Assembly: GCF_013280495.1 (NCBI RefSeq)
Contig: NZ_JABSSX010000005.1
Location: 62,001 to 126,000 of the forward strand
Reading direction: 5' to 3'
Length of the DNA: 64,000 nucleotides
Origin: Brevibacterium permense
GTDB lineage: Bacteria > Actinomycetota > Actinomycetes > Actinomycetales > Brevibacteriaceae
Under the pieces are notes generated by a model, which saw nothing but the letters and a program-made list of their open reading frames with translations, was not told the origin of the DNA and searched no databases. Below, one piece after another: positions 1-7,925 of the stretch (its first letter is position 1; each line of letters opens with the position of its first letter). The translations under genes were made by a program, and so were the position numbers.

Positions 1-803
1 ACCGTCGTCACGACGATGTACCAGAGGCTCGCGACGATGAGCAGCGGGATCGTATCGAATGTACGTGCATAGATCACCTGCGCCGAATAGAGCACTTCGG
101 GCACGGCCAAGACGCTGACCAGCGAGGTGGTCTTGAGCATTCCGATCGTCTCATTGCCAGTCGGCGGGATGATGACACGCATCGCTTGCGGCAACACGAT
201 CCGACGCAGTGTGTGGAATCGGTTGATCCCCAACGCCCCAGCGGCTTCGACTTGGCCGCTGTCGACTGACAACAGGCCTGCCCGTACGATTTCAGACATG
301 TAGGCTCCCTGGTTGAGGCCCAGCCCGAGAATAGCAGCGAACATCGGGGTAATGACGGCGTTAGCGTCGAACTGAAGGCCGAGAATCCCCAGATTGATGG
401 TCGGATACAGAGCCGCAAGGTTGTACCAGAACAGAAGCTGGACGAGCACAGGTGTTCCCCGGAAGAAGTACACGTAGGCGGCGGCGGCCATACGCACGAC
501 GGGGTTGGGCGAGAGACGCATGACCGCCAGGATCACTCCCAGCGCCATACCTATAACCATGCTGATAACGGTCAGTTCGAGCGTGATCAGGAGCCCCCGC
601 GCAGTGGAGAAGTCCGTGAAGTAGTAGGCCACCACCGGCCAGCCGAAGCGATCGTTGGTGAATACCGAATAGAGGACGAGGGCGACGAGGGCCAGCAGCA
701 CTCCAGCCGCGATCCAGCGCCCCGGATGCTTGGCCTTGACGATCGTGAAACCGTCAGAGGACCGACTGCTCTTGCCAAATGTTGAAGTGGTCAGAGTTGA
801 CAT
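1..803 (-). CDS. Amino-acid-type ABC transporter permease (partial, runs off left edge)
   Basis: This is the inner-membrane permease of a polar amino acid/opine-type ABC importer (HisM/GlnP family). The frame is open from the ATG at 803 to base 1, giving 267 visible codons with no stop, so the C-terminus lies outside the window. After a basic cytoplasmic start there are hydrophobic segments near residues 30-48, 72-100, 110-135 and 150-172. FRGTP (124-128) is typical of this family, and the EAA loop that docks the ATPase reads EAAGALG at 186-192. It lies 38 bp downstream of the binding-protein gene on the same strand, so the two are almost certainly one transport operon with the amidohydrolase gene upstream. 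The ATPase gene is not in the window. Confidence 0.9.
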   Translation of the reverse strand, partial: MSTLTTSTFGKSSRSSDGFTIVKAKHPGRWIAAGVLLALVALVLYSVFTNDRFGWPVVAYYFTDFSTARGLLITLELTVISMVIGMALGVILAVMRLSPNPVVRMAAAAYVYFFRGTPVLVQLLFWYNLAALYPTINLGILGLQFDANAVITPMFAAILGLGLNQGAYMSEIVRAGLLSVDSGQVEAAGALGINRFHTLRRIVLPQAMRVIIPPTGNETIGMLKTTSLVSVLAVPEVLYSAQVIYARTFDTIPLLIVASLWYIVVTT

Positions 804-841
804 CTTTGCTCCGTAATTCCGAGATCGGACACCGTGCCGTC

Positions 842-1783
842 TCAGTCAGTGATGGCCGAATGGTCTAGCACCTCTTCGGGTGAGATCTTCGCGCTGTCAG
901 GAATGTGCCATTTGGCATTGATCTGGTCATAGACAGGACTGTCGATCACCTGCTTGGCAGCTTCGGCGACCGGCGCGGTCAGCGCACCGCCCTTTGGCAG
1001 GGCGATCGCAGTGGGCTGAGGGTCGTATTCTGGGCCGGGGGCCAGTTCGAATTCGTTGTTCGCAAGCAGTCCCTGGTAGGTCAGCGAGATGCTGTCCGCG
1101 CAGGTTCCGTCGACGCGACCTGCGGTGAGCGCGAGATTCGCGTCCGACTGAGTCGGATACATGTGGACATCGATCTCCGGCTTGCCCGCCTCTTCGCATT
1201 CAGCGGACAGGTCGGGCAGTTGGGTGAGAGCCTGCAGTGTGCCCATCTGGACCGCGACCTTCTTTCCGCAGACGGACTGGTCGGTCAACGACAGCTCCTC
1301 AGGGTTCCCTGCCGCAACCGCCAACCCGCTGCCACCTGCGAGGTAGCTGGCGAAGTCGACTTTCTCCAGTCGTTCAGCAGTGACCCCGTAAGCCGAGATA
1401 CTGAGGTCGTACTTGCCCGACGAAAGGCCAGGGAGCGTTGTGTCGAAGTTCGCAGCGATGAAACGAGGCTCTGCGCCGAGGACCTGTGCGACCGCCGTTG
1501 CGAAATCGATGTCCCACCCGATGATCGTCGTGTTGTCGTCGTTATAGTACTCAAAAGGCGGGTAGGTGGGATCAGTGCCGATGAGCAGCCGACCGTTCTG
1601 CTGATACTTATCCGGAAGCGCAGCCTGCAGGCGGGGGTCAGCGGGCATATCGACGACGGTGACCGACATATCCATCGGCGCCTCAGGGACATTCCCATGG
1701 TGCCCTTGCAGACCACATCCGGTGACGCCCAGCAGCGCAAATGCAACGATGGACCTGCCGATCGACCGCCTCGCGAATCTCAT
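842..1783 (-). CDS. Extracellular solute-binding lipoprotein, family 3 (amino acid type)
   Basis: This is the periplasmic-type solute receptor (SBP_bac_3) that feeds the adjacent permease. The 313-aa protein has a lipoprotein signal: basic start, hydrophobic core and lipobox ending at Cys23 (LLGVTGC), so it should be anchored outside the membrane. The mature part begins its ligand-binding fold near residue 65, with the family pattern TDPTYPPFEY followed by GWDIDFATAVAQ. Its ATG overlaps the stop of the upstream amidohydrolase gene by four bases (ATGA), which indicates translational coupling. Family 3 proteins bind amino acids, opines, ectoines or similar polar ligands. The ligand here is unknown, but the coupling with an M14-like deacylase suggests an N-acylated or cyclic amino acid derivative. 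Confidence 0.9.
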   Translation of the reverse strand: MRFARRSIGRSIVAFALLGVTGCGLQGHHGNVPEAPMDMSVTVVDMPADPRLQAALPDKYQQNGRLLIGTDPTYPPFEYYNDDNTTIIGWDIDFATAVAQVLGAEPRFIAANFDTTLPGLSSGKYDLSISAYGVTAERLEKVDFASYLAGGSGLAVAAGNPEELSLTDQSVCGKKVAVQMGTLQALTQLPDLSAECEEAGKPEIDVHMYPTQSDANLALTAGRVDGTCADSISLTYQGLLANNEFELAPGPEYDPQPTAIALPKGGALTAPVAEAAKQVIDSPVYDQINAKWHIPDSAKISPEEVLDHSAITD

Positions 1784-2826
1784 TTCAACCCCTCGGGCGC
1801 ATCGATTCGACGAGCGATGTGCATGACGAAGCTACCGCGCGTTACGAGTGTCGGGTGACGAACCACCGCGACCACACCGTCGACTTCGGCACGATGCTCG
1901 ACCGGTGTTCGATGCGGATCGTCAACCGAGTACACCAGAGCGACGATATCGCCCTGGAGTACCTCGTCGCCGAGGCCGACGAGCGGTTCGACGAGACCCG
2001 GGATCTCAGCCGGTATCCCCGATTCAGAGACAAGCTCGAGCCACTGCTGAGCCGGCCGATCGACTTCACCGACTCGAGGCGACGCGATGCCGGCGAGCGC
2101 CGCGAGCTCGACGTCCTCAGACAGGATTCCCTGATCAGTCAAAAACTGGCGCAGACCCCTGCGGATGTCAGCGAGAGTCCGGCGGTCGACTGTGCCTCCC
2201 CCGGCGAGCTCCGTGGCGACGACGGGAATCCCCGCGTCGTCCCCCGCCGAGTTGATCGATCCCGGTTCGAATTTCTCTGCCACGACGATGACATACGGAA
2301 GGTTCAGACGGCGAGCGATCTGCGATTTGGTCTGCCACAACTCTTTCGTCGGCCCCCGATAGACGAAAGCCGCATCGACATAGACGGAATTGCTGCCTCC
2401 GGAGTGCAGATCCAATGCCGCATCGGCTCTTGGAAGCAGCTGTCGACTGATGAATTCCGCAACCTGGCAGGTCGGAGCACCTTCGGCCGAACCGGGGTAA
2501 GAACGATTGAGATTGGCACCGTCGAGCGGCGAAACCCTGGTTCCGGCTCGGACCGCCGGCGCATTGGCCGCAGGGACGATGATCACCGTTCCGCTGATGT
2601 GTTCAGGCGTCAGTTCCCGGGCAAGCGCTTGCAGTGCCACCTGCCCCTCGTATTCGTCGCCATGGGTGCCCGCGACCAGGAGCGCAGTAGGACCTGCCCC
2701 TGACGAGACAACAGTGACCGGGACTGGGATCAGAGCAGAATCGTTGACATTATCCGACTGAGTGAGTCCGATATATCCGTGTTGGACTCCGAATTCTTCG
2801 AAATCGATGCCTCGAATGACCGTCAT
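1780..2826 (-). CDS. Succinylglutamate desuccinylase/aspartoacylase-family zinc amidohydrolase
   Basis: This is a cytoplasmic M14-like zinc enzyme that removes an acyl group from an N-acyl amino acid. Relatives include AstE, aspartoacylase and the DoeB/EutE deacylases of ectoine breakdown. Predicted zinc ligands are His55 and Glu58 in GTHGDEYEG and His141 in DLHSGG; the substrate motif NLNRSYPG is at 106-113. I chose the ATG at 2826 because AAAGGAG lies just upstream and the homologous fold starts there; longer frames upstream read through the operator. The protein is 348 aa. It is first in the operon with the binding protein and permease, and a GntR-type palindrome (2923-2932) lies about 100 bp upstream. 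The exact substrate cannot be read from the sequence. Confidence 0.85.
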   Translation of the reverse strand: MTVIRGIDFEEFGVQHGYIGLTQSDNVNDSALIPVPVTVVSSGAGPTALLVAGTHGDEYEGQVALQALARELTPEHISGTVIIVPAANAPAVRAGTRVSPLDGANLNRSYPGSAEGAPTCQVAEFISRQLLPRADAALDLHSGGSNSVYVDAAFVYRGPTKELWQTKSQIARRLNLPYVIVVAEKFEPGSINSAGDDAGIPVVATELAGGGTVDRRTLADIRRGLRQFLTDQGILSEDVELAALAGIASPRVGEVDRPAQQWLELVSESGIPAEIPGLVEPLVGLGDEVLQGDIVALVYSVDDPHRTPVEHRAEVDGVVAVVRHPTLVTRGSFVMHIARRIDAPEGLK

Positions 2827-2917
2827 AACGCTCCTTTTGCGCGGTAGTGGCATCGCTCGAATTCCTGGCGGGAATGTTCTCACCGTATTGATAGAACCCG
2901 AGCCTCTCCAGTGTTGG

Positions 2918-2932
2918 ACACACTGTATACAG
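2918..2932. promoter_or_regulatory. Candidate GntR operator, copy 1
   Basis: The 15-mer ACACACTGTATACAG lies between the regulator's stop codon and the amidohydrolase start. It contains the perfect palindrome CTGTATACAG (2923-2932). The identical 15-mer is at 3764-3778 in front of the oxygenase operon. FCD-type GntR proteins bind short palindromes of this size. That this regulator binds it is inferred from position and duplication. Confidence 0.7.
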
Positions 2933-2983
2933 AAACGTTTCAGTCGGCAACATCGCGCCGGAGGCGAATCGTATCGGCGGCGG

Positions 2984-3640
2984 TCATTCCACGATGGGGC
3001 CTCCACGTTCGTCCGCGGGATCGTGGCAGATCCGCAGAATCTCCGTGGCCTTCGCCAGATCGTGCGCCTCCAAGGCGTCTATGATCCGTTCATGATCGGA
3101 AGCGACCCGCTCCACATGCTCCTGCCCCGGCTTGTACGTCAGTGCGATGCGTCGCTGCACAGGGTGGCTCCAGACCGAGCCCAGGAGCTCGAGCATGTAG
3201 CCATTGGGGCACGGCTCAACCAATCGACGATGGAACCGGAGAGAGACGTCGAAAACCTCCATACCATCCGTCGGGCTGCACAGCCTCGCCTCAGCAGCAA
3301 GGGTTCGCAGATGAAGCAGGTCCTTGGGTGTATGCCGGCCGAAAGCCGATCGGAGCGCGAGTTCTTCGAGAGCCGCGCGCACCTCGAAGACATCTTCGAC
3401 CTGATTTCGCGAGAGATCCGTGACGAAGTACCCGCGCGAGGCCACCAAGGTCGCCAGACCATCGGTCGTCAGCTGAGTCAGCGCGTCGCGCACAGGAGTC
3501 CGGGACACGTCGAACTGCGCCGCGATCTTCTCTTGCACCAGAGGCTCACCGGCGGCCAGTTCCCCGCTCACGATCAATCGACTGACGTTCTCATAGACCT
3601 GCTCGGCCAACGGCTTGCCTGCCGCGTCTTCCGTGCCCAT
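2984..3640 (-). CDS. GntR-family transcriptional regulator, FCD domain
   Basis: This is a DNA-binding regulator of the FadR subfamily and probably a local repressor. It is 218 aa. The N-terminal winged helix-turn-helix spans about residues 10-75, with the recognition region VSRTPVRDALTQL at 45-57. The all-helical FCD ligand domain follows (about 85-210) and usually binds a carboxylate, often through a metal. The ATG at 3640 has a strong GGGAGGAA ribosome site. The gene sits between the amidohydrolase/importer operon (same strand, downstream) and the divergent Rieske oxygenase operon. Identical palindromic sites precede both operons, which makes this gene the likely regulator of both. The inducer is unknown. 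Confidence 0.9.
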   Translation of the reverse strand: MGTEDAAGKPLAEQVYENVSRLIVSGELAAGEPLVQEKIAAQFDVSRTPVRDALTQLTTDGLATLVASRGYFVTDLSRNQVEDVFEVRAALEELALRSAFGRHTPKDLLHLRTLAAEARLCSPTDGMEVFDVSLRFHRRLVEPCPNGYMLELLGSVWSHPVQRRIALTYKPGQEHVERVASDHERIIDALEAHDLAKATEILRICHDPADERGGPIVE

Positions 3641-3763
3641 CGTTTCCTCCCGGCGATCTCAGCGTCCGTGCTCGATCCGCCGACCACGATCCTCGTGATC
3701 CGCGCTGCTGCTACCTCTACTCTTCCGCGATTGCCTCGGATTGCAAAATCATGTCGACACAGT

Positions 3764-3778
3764 ACACACTGTATACAG
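3764..3778. promoter_or_regulatory. Candidate GntR operator, copy 2
   Basis: The 15-mer ACACACTGTATACAG, identical to the one at 2918-2932, lies 43 bases upstream of the oxygenase ATG, within the expected core promoter or early leader. A regulator bound here would block the oxygenase operon directly. The palindromic core is 3769-3778. Confidence 0.7.
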
Positions 3779-3821
3779 TAGACTGAAGAAGTTCTGCTTA
3801 CTCAAGCAAGGAGGCTCCCCC

Positions 3822-5003
3822 ATGGCTGATTACATCCTTAACACCTGGTACGTTGCTGCATGGTCGGATGAAGTGACGAACAAACCCATCCGGAAAATGA
3901 TCTGCGAACAATCCATCGTTCTCTACCGCATTTCCGATGATCAGGCCAAGGCGCTTGCCGACCGTTGCGCCCATCGGGCGTTCCCCTTGTCCAAAGGTCG
4001 AATGCTGGGTGACTCCATCGAATGCGGTTACCACGGCTTCATCTACGGACCTGATGGGCGGTGCACGAAGGTTCCCGGCCAGACGACGCTGCCAGAGCGG
4101 GCAGTCGTCCGTTCCTACCCCCTTCACGAGAAGGACGGCTGGATCTGGGTATGGATGGGGGACGACCCTGCGGATGCCGATCCCAGCGATATTCCGGACA
4201 CCCATTGGATGAATGATCCCAACTGGGCCTCCGTCGAGCACTCCCTCCAAGTCGACTGTCGAGCCGAACTCGTGCACGACAATCTGCTCGACCTCACCCA
4301 CGAGTCCTTCCTCCACAAGACGACTGTCGGCGACGACTACATCTACGAATACGGCATCACAGTCGAAGTCGACGACAATGTGGTGCTGGTGGACAGACTC
4401 ATGCCCTCCGTACCCGCACCGCCACTGTACGCAGATACGATGGGAATCGACGGAAACTGGGATCGCTTCCACGCCACCGAATTCTTTGTCCCCAACAATC
4501 TCACACTTCACTCGGGCATCACGGCAGAGGGCGCGCCACGAGACGAGGGCTACCTCATCAAAGTGCTCAACGCCATCACCCCGATCGATGCTCATACCTG
4601 CTGGTACTACTATTCATTCGCCCGCAACTTCGCCGTCGACAATGTCGAAGCCACCGAGCAGCTTCGTGAGGGTCTGGGTCTGGTGCTCGAAGAGGACAAG
4701 GACGCGCTCGAGGCGCAGGAGCTGGGAATGCAGACACGCCCCGGTCAGGAGTTCGACGTCCTCATTGCCCAGGACGGCGGCGTCGCCAAGGCCCGTCGCA
4801 TCCACCAGGCGCTATTGAAGAAGGAAGCCAAGGAACGCGAGGCGAAGGAACCTCGCCGACCCGGCGCGCCGGCGAATACAAAGCCCATCGGTGCAGCAGC
4901 TCGCCGACAAGCGCAGAAAGCGGCGGCAGCCGGGGCGGGAAGGTCCGCAGCCGAGTCGACCACCTCGGCGGAAGCCATGGGCACCGCAGCCGGCGGGAGG
5001 TGA
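3822..5003 (+). CDS. Rieske non-heme iron oxygenase, large (alpha) subunit, VanA-like
   Basis: This is the catalytic subunit of a two-component Rieske oxygenase, which inserts oxygen or removes a methyl group from an aromatic or other small substrate. The [2Fe-2S] cluster ligands are Cys49-x-His51 and Cys68-x2-His71. The mononuclear iron site follows the family pattern Asn154, Asp157, His160, His165 in HDNLLDLTHESFLH. I start at the ATG at 3822, which has AAGGAGG seven bases upstream. At 393 aa it is longer than VanA-type proteins (about 350 aa), because the last 60-70 residues are a low-complexity Ala/Lys/Arg-rich tail. It heads an operon with a small protein and its own reductase. The closest family is vanillate O-demethylase/phthalate-type oxygenases, but the substrate is not proven. 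Confidence 0.88.
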   Translation: MADYILNTWYVAAWSDEVTNKPIRKMICEQSIVLYRISDDQAKALADRCAHRAFPLSKGRMLGDSIECGYHGFIYGPDGRCTKVPGQTTLPERAVVRSYPLHEKDGWIWVWMGDDPADADPSDIPDTHWMNDPNWASVEHSLQVDCRAELVHDNLLDLTHESFLHKTTVGDDYIYEYGITVEVDDNVVLVDRLMPSVPAPPLYADTMGIDGNWDRFHATEFFVPNNLTLHSGITAEGAPRDEGYLIKVLNAITPIDAHTCWYYYSFARNFAVDNVEATEQLREGLGLVLEEDKDALEAQELGMQTRPGQEFDVLIAQDGGVAKARRIHQALLKKEAKEREAKEPRRPGAPANTKPIGAAARRQAQKAAAAGAGRSAAESTTSAEAMGTAAGGR

Positions 5004-5009
5004 TCGGGG

Positions 5010-5462
5010 ATGTGGATGCTCGAGCGCGCGAACTCCCTCAGCGCCGCACCGACCATGCCCGATGGCAGCCGCGTCCTGGCCGCCAACCCTGACAGCGCCG
5101 AACGCGGCGACCCGTGGCGCTGGTCGATCACTCTTCATACGTCACCGGACGGGGTAAGCACCTCTGTGAAGACTGATGAGTCCTTCGTCGTCCACACGGT
5201 CGAGCTTCTCGACGAAATCCACTGCTCGACTGTGCTCACACGATGCACCGGCGATGTCATCGTCGTCGCTGTCAAGACGGGGGACGCGCTCATCACGGTG
5301 CCCGATGGTCCCTGGCAGCGGCGAATCCATCCCGGTGACTCCTTCGTCCTCGAGGGCGAAGTGAACGAGACCATTCGTGTCGAGCTCACCGACACGCAAT
5401 CGACCGCAACCGTCTACTGCCTCACCCCCACCAGGACCGCTGCTCTTCGCTGGGTCCCCTGA
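5010..5462 (+). CDS. Small beta-rich protein between oxygenase and reductase (unknown)
   Basis: I do not recognise this 150-aa protein with confidence. It starts 6 bp after the oxygenase stop, with a GGGAGG site upstream of the ATG, and ends 19 bp before the reductase start, so it is co-transcribed and probably serves the same reaction. The composition alternates hydrophobic and polar residues (VIVVAVKTGDALITVPDG, then RIHPGDSFVLEGE), which suggests a beta-sandwich or cupin-like fold. PWRWSIT near residue 36 weakly recalls HutD/Ves proteins. It has no signal peptide, membrane segment or clear metal motif. A small stabilising subunit or a regulatory cupin would both fit. A second possible start is the Met at 5055. 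Confidence 0.6.
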   Translation: MWMLERANSLSAAPTMPDGSRVLAANPDSAERGDPWRWSITLHTSPDGVSTSVKTDESFVVHTVELLDEIHCSTVLTRCTGDVIVVAVKTGDALITVPDGPWQRRIHPGDSFVLEGEVNETIRVELTDTQSTATVYCLTPTRTAALRWVP

Positions 5463-5481
5463 AGCGCACAAGGAGTTGAGA

Positions 5482-6645
5482 ATGCCATCAACAGTCGAGA
5501 CGCCCACCGCCGCAGCAGAACTTCGCGATGGAGCCGGCGCCGGCGCCGAATCCAACACCCCCGCCGAGGCAGGCCCCCGGTCGCGCACACGGCTGTCGTT
5601 CTTCGACGCATACGTCACGCAGATGCGAGTGGAAGCCGATGGCGTGCTGTCCGTCGAGTTCACGCCGAGCGAGAGCGAAGCCGGGACACCATCACTTGTG
5701 GACCTCCACCGCTGGGAGCCCGGAGCGCACCTTGACGTCCTCATGGGCGAGAGACTGGTGCGCCAGTTCTCCTTGTGCTCCCGACCGGGGGAGCCTCTGA
5801 AGGTGGCCGTGCTGCGCGAACCCGAATCGCGCGGCGGATCAGCTCACGTTCATGAGGTTCTTCGGCCGGGTTCTCAGGTTAGGCTGCGTGGCCCCAAGAA
5901 CACTTTCCCACTCGAGCCCGCCGAGCACTATCGATTCATCGCCGCGGGGATCGGAATCACGCCCATCATCGCCATGGTGCGCGAGGCCCATCGACGGGGC
6001 ATCTCCTGGACGCTCGACTACCTCGGAAGATCGCGTGAGACAATGGCCTTCGTCGCTGAGCTCGAAGATTTCGGCGACTGCGTGTACATCCATGAAAGCG
6101 GCGCGGACGGTCGCTTCAATCTCGGGGCACATCTCATCGAACCGGACGCCGGGGAGCTGGCATACGCCTGTGGACCGGCGGGGCTGCTCAATGAGCTGGC
6201 CGAAGCAGCGGAGTCATGGGAAAACCCCGATCTGCTACGCACCGAACTGTTCCTGGCTCAGCCCTCCGACGGTTCAACCACTGCCGGTGTCGGCTCAGAT
6301 GGCACCGGGCCGAGCAGTGCCGAATCGGGAGCTTCGCTCTTCGACGGCCCCGACGACAGCAGATCGACCGGCGATGCTCCTTTTACTGTCACGCTGACCA
6401 CAGGCGAGTCGGTCGAGGTACCCGCTGACAGGTCGGTTCTCGAATCACTGGAAGACGCAGGGTTTGCACCCCTGAGCTCGTGCCGCGAAGGAATCTGCGG
6501 CACTTGCGAGACCGCGGTGATCAACGGCGAGGTCGATCACCGCGACAGCCTCCTGTCCGAGGAGGAGAGGACGGACAGTGAGACGATGATGATCTGCGTC
6601 TCGCGTTCGTGTGGAACTTCCGGCCTCACTCTCGAACTCGAATGA
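5482..6645 (+). CDS. Oxygenase reductase with flavin, NAD(P) and C-terminal [2Fe-2S] domains (VanB-like)
   Basis: This is the electron-transfer partner of the Rieske oxygenase and moves electrons from NAD(P)H through flavin and a plant-type ferredoxin centre. It is 387 aa from the ATG at 5482 (AAGGAG 6 bp upstream). After a disordered 30-residue start, the flavin-binding motif RQFSLCS is at 94-100, the nucleotide-binding motif GIGITP at 156-161, and the ferredoxin cysteines are Cys334, Cys339, Cys342 and Cys372. This is the phthalate dioxygenase reductase domain order. A roughly 40-residue Ser/Gly/Asp-rich linker before the ferredoxin domain is longer than usual. It is the last gene of the oxygenase operon and meets the next gene convergently after 53 bp. 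Confidence 0.9.
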   Translation: MPSTVETPTAAAELRDGAGAGAESNTPAEAGPRSRTRLSFFDAYVTQMRVEADGVLSVEFTPSESEAGTPSLVDLHRWEPGAHLDVLMGERLVRQFSLCSRPGEPLKVAVLREPESRGGSAHVHEVLRPGSQVRLRGPKNTFPLEPAEHYRFIAAGIGITPIIAMVREAHRRGISWTLDYLGRSRETMAFVAELEDFGDCVYIHESGADGRFNLGAHLIEPDAGELAYACGPAGLLNELAEAAESWENPDLLRTELFLAQPSDGSTTAGVGSDGTGPSSAESGASLFDGPDDSRSTGDAPFTVTLTTGESVEVPADRSVLESLEDAGFAPLSSCREGICGTCETAVINGEVDHRDSLLSEEERTDSETMMICVSRSCGTSGLTLELE

Positions 6646-6698
6646 CCGGTTTCAGGCATCTGCTGCCGTAGCAGCCACCGGGGCACTGCCCAGCACGT

Positions 6699-7727
6699 TT
6701 ACTTAGTCAGGTACTCGTCGAGATCGTCGAGGATGAGCCCAGCGCCTGTGGGTCCGAGGCCGAGGAACCACACATCGTCCTCGACACGAATCGCCTTGCC
6801 GTCCTTTACCGTGTCAAGACCCTTCCACTGACTCGATTTGAGGGCCTTGTCCTCGCCTGTGGCCCTGGGATCACCGTAGCTCGTGTAGAAGATATAGTCA
6901 CCGCCGGCCTGGTCGAGGTTCTCCGGTGAGATCTCAACGGCGAGCTCGTCGACGTCCTGCTTCTCCGGGCGTTTGAAGCCGGCATCGCCGAGGATGACTC
7001 CGATGAGTGACTGATTCGCATAGAGGCGCAGCTTCTCGGGCATGAACCGTACGAGAGAGATCGTCGGGTCGCCGTCGACGGACTTCTTCAGCGTCTTCGC
7101 TTCCTCCGCATATTCCTCGAGGTCCGCGGTGGCCTCTTTCTCCATTCCCAAGGCGTCGCCGACGAGGCGGAAGTTCTCCTTCCACGGGAACCCAGGTCGG
7201 ATCGAGAATACGGTCGGGGCGATCGAGTCGAGCTCATCGTAGAGCTTGTCTGCCCGCAGCTGGCTGCCGAGAATGAGGTCGGGTTCGAGCGAGGCGATCT
7301 TCTCGAGATCGAGCTCATTGATCGTACCGACGGTCTCGACACCGTCGACCTTGTCTTCAAGGTAGCTCGGCACCGGGTTTGCCCCTTCGGTGGTCACCAT
7401 TCCGACAGGCTTGATGCCCAGCGAGAGGACGTCGTCGAGTTCGCCGGTGTCGAGGACGACGACCCGTTCAGGCTTCTTTTCAATCTCCGTCGACCCGTTC
7501 GCGTGCTTGATCGTGCGTGGGAACTCCCCCGCCTCGGCGTCGGTGCCGAGCTTCGCAGTCTCCTCATCCGCGGTTCCGAAGGCCTCACCACCAGTGGCGA
7601 CATCTTTGTTGCCCGATTCGCTGCTACCTCCCTGGTCACCATCGGCGGCGCAGCCGCTTGCGAGGAGGGCAATGGTCAAGGTTGCTGCAGCAAGCGCCGC
7701 GGCGCTCCGAGGAAAAGAAATCGTCAT
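6699..7727 (-). CDS. Iron-siderophore ABC transporter substrate-binding lipoprotein
   Basis: This is a cell-surface receptor lipoprotein (FecB/FepB fold, peripla_BP_2) that captures ferric siderophores. The 342-aa protein has a lipoprotein signal ending at Cys26 (LLASGC), then a Gly/Ser/Asp-rich linker to about residue 70. The two-lobed fold joined by a long helix follows, with the family stretch RVVVLDTGELDDVLSLGIKP and, later, LDQAGGDYIFYTSYG. No permease or ATPase gene is next to it, so it works with components encoded elsewhere. A DtxR/IdeR-type iron box lies at 7761-7779, 34 bp upstream of the ATG, so expression is expected only under iron limitation. The specific siderophore is unknown. 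Confidence 0.88.
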   Translation of the reverse strand: MTISFPRSAAALAAATLTIALLASGCAADGDQGGSSESGNKDVATGGEAFGTADEETAKLGTDAEAGEFPRTIKHANGSTEIEKKPERVVVLDTGELDDVLSLGIKPVGMVTTEGANPVPSYLEDKVDGVETVGTINELDLEKIASLEPDLILGSQLRADKLYDELDSIAPTVFSIRPGFPWKENFRLVGDALGMEKEATADLEEYAEEAKTLKKSVDGDPTISLVRFMPEKLRLYANQSLIGVILGDAGFKRPEKQDVDELAVEISPENLDQAGGDYIFYTSYGDPRATGEDKALKSSQWKGLDTVKDGKAIRVEDDVWFLGLGPTGAGLILDDLDEYLTK

Positions 7728-7760
7728 AAGGGCAGTCTAACCTGACCAGCCTCTCAGTTC

Positions 7761-7779
7761 TTAGGTTAGGCTCACATAG
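7761..7779. promoter_or_regulatory. DtxR/IdeR-type iron box
   Basis: TTAGGTTAGGCTCACATAG matches the actinobacterial iron box (TTAGGTTAGSCTAACCTAA) almost perfectly in its left half. A second half, TAGCCTAA, ends at 7784. It sits just upstream of the siderophore-binding protein gene on the minus strand. Repression by iron-loaded DtxR/IdeR is the established role of this motif. Confidence 0.8.
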
Positions 7780-7925
7780 CCTAAATGTGATGAAGACCCC
7801 ACCTGCTACTGAGCACACGAAATAGAACCGATGACACCGATTTCGAACTTCCACCAGGGCCGATAACGTCATTCGGTACTGGCAGCCACCTTCGCGAGCA
7901 TCGCTTGGCGCTCAATTCCTGGCGA

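Noticed and set aside
1741-2703. Plus-strand frame opposite the amidohydrolase
   Set aside because: The minus-strand protein carries zinc ligands and family motifs. The plus-strand frame has none and no ribosome site.
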